A DNA stretch of 64,000 nucleotides, from contig JAGYKX010000005.1 of the NCBI GenBank assembly GCA_018401115.1, positions 434,001 through 498,000 of the forward strand. Direction: 5' to 3'. Below the pieces are notes generated by a model, which saw only the letters and a program-made list of their open reading frames with translations, had not been told where the DNA came from and did not search any database. How positions within the stretch are numbered: the first letter of the stretch is position 1; each line of letters starts with the position of its first letter. The translations under genes and the position numbers were made by a program. Shown in pieces: positions 63,335 to 64,000 of the stretch. The DNA comes from Flavobacteriaceae bacterium. GTDB taxonomy: Bacteria; Bacteroidota; Bacteroidia; Flavobacteriales; Flavobacteriaceae.

Positions 63335-64000
63335 ATGAGCACCAAAAATAAAACCAATTTAAGTCACCACAATGAAAGTGTAAAAACTTTAGAGAATACT
63401 TTAGAAAAAGTGATGTTAGGTGGTGGTGAAGCCAAATTAAAAAAGGAAGCTGAAAAGGGCAAACTTTCTGCCAGAGAGCGCATTGCTTATTTATTGGATA
63501 AATCCACTCAAATTGAAATTGGCGCACTCGCCGCTTTAGATATGTATTCAGAATACGGTGGCTGTCCTAGCGCTGGAGTAGTGGTTGTCATGGGATATAT
63601 TGGTGGTAAACAATGTATTGTAGTCGCTAATGATGCAACTGTAAAAGCAGGTGCTTGGTTCCCTTGTACTGCCAAAAAAAATCTAAGGGCCCAAGAAATA
63701 GCCATGGAAAATAACATTCCAATTATTTACTTGGTAGATTCAGCAGGGGTTTATTTGCCTTTGCAGGACCAAATTTTCCCAGATAAAGAACATTTTGGTC
63801 GGATTTTTAGAAACAATGCTAAAATGAGTAGTATGGGTATTGTTCAAATAGCTGCTATTATGGGAAGTTGTGTGGCTGGAGGGGCTTACTTACCTATCAT
63901 GAGTGATGAAGCCATAATAGTAGACAAAACCGCTAGTATATTTCTGGCTGGCAGCTACTTGGTCAAAGCAGCCATTGGCGAAACTATTGATAATGAAACT
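63335..64000 (+). CDS. Acyl-CoA carboxylase beta subunit, N-terminal part (cut by window edge)
   Basis: The first 222 residues of a carboxyltransferase beta subunit. AGVVVVMGYIGGKQCIVVANDATVKAG (in parts: VVANDATVKAG near 88), VDSAGVYLPLQDQIFPDKEHFGRIF and MGSCVAGGAYLPIMSDE are close to the methylcrotonoyl-CoA carboxylase pattern (LPLQxxxFPDxxHFGRIF), so leucine degradation is the best guess over propionyl-CoA carboxylase. The start at 63335 gives MSTKNKTNLS; the frame runs off the window. Confidence 0.88.
   Translation, partial: MSTKNKTNLSHHNESVKTLENTLEKVMLGGGEAKLKKEAEKGKLSARERIAYLLDKSTQIEIGALAALDMYSEYGGCPSAGVVVVMGYIGGKQCIVVANDATVKAGAWFPCTAKKNLRAQEIAMENNIPIIYLVDSAGVYLPLQDQIFPDKEHFGRIFRNNAKMSSMGIVQIAAIMGSCVAGGAYLPIMSDEAIIVDKTASIFLAGSYLVKAAIGETIDNET

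Overview
The window is a gene-dense, AT-rich stretch of chromosome from a member of the Flavobacteriaceae (phylum Bacteroidota). The evidence is the TonB-dependent receptors with carboxypeptidase-like N-terminal domains, promoter-like boxes of the Bacteroidota form TAnnTTTG, several small protein families typical of flavobacteria, and a TopoIV, uvrA, nth and sigma-factor neighbourhood of flavobacterial type. I see no rRNA, tRNA, CRISPR array, prophage or insertion sequence. No gap between genes exceeds 300 bases; the longest (5572-5837) holds an operator-like array.

Layout. 1-6.7 kb: amino-acid metabolism (alanine dehydrogenase end, proline dehydrogenase, aroB, a coupled Lrp-type regulator and DinB protein), then an M14 carboxypeptidase-like gene divergent from an XRE regulator, with four TTACAnnTGTAA-like sites between them. 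6.7-13.2 kb: a TerC membrane protein, topoisomerase IV (parC, parE) and ychF. 13.3-17.2 kb: ferredoxin, a LuxC-like acyl-CoA reductase, and serC-serA. 17.2-20.5 kb: a cassette of a His/Cys-containing exported peptide, a TonB receptor and a lipoprotein, probably for metal uptake. 20.5-31 kb: housekeeping (sterol-desaturase-like protein, folE, LolD-like ATPase, S10 and SGNH exported hydrolases, dihydroorotase-like protein, metallo-hydrolase, an unrecognised 483-aa protein). 31-36 kb: bcp, an endonuclease III with no cysteine, a sigma factor and uvrA. 36-41.6 kb: flippase, glycosyltransferase and YfhO-like membrane protein for surface glycans. 43.7-46.2 kb: an alpha-oxoamine synthase and a cysteine-synthase-like enzyme that look like a sulfonolipid (capnine) pair; phosphoserine from SerC/SerA could feed it. 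46.2-52 kb: S9 peptidase, threonine-aldolase-like enzyme, large zinc metalloprotease. 51.9-64 kb: prfB with its programmed +1 frameshift, a Spy-like exported protein coupled to a TonB receptor, fumC, ettA, two small membrane proteins, an oxidoreductase and the start of an acyl-CoA carboxylase beta subunit.

Three genes (terC, parE, a GNAT-like gene) are interrupted by single-base indels, mostly in homopolymers. In each, the alternate frame restores recognisable family sequence, and in one the true stop falls directly before a terminator. Base-calling error is the simplest explanation, but the terC site is also an exact dnaX-type slippery heptamer. The most interesting points are the operator array at 5.6 kb, the putative capnine pair with a palindrome at its promoter, the metal-uptake cassette, the cysteine-free endonuclease III, the dihydroorotase lacking its metal-binding histidines, and the retained prfB frameshift with a strong Shine-Dalgarno-like motif in a phylum that makes little use of such motifs.
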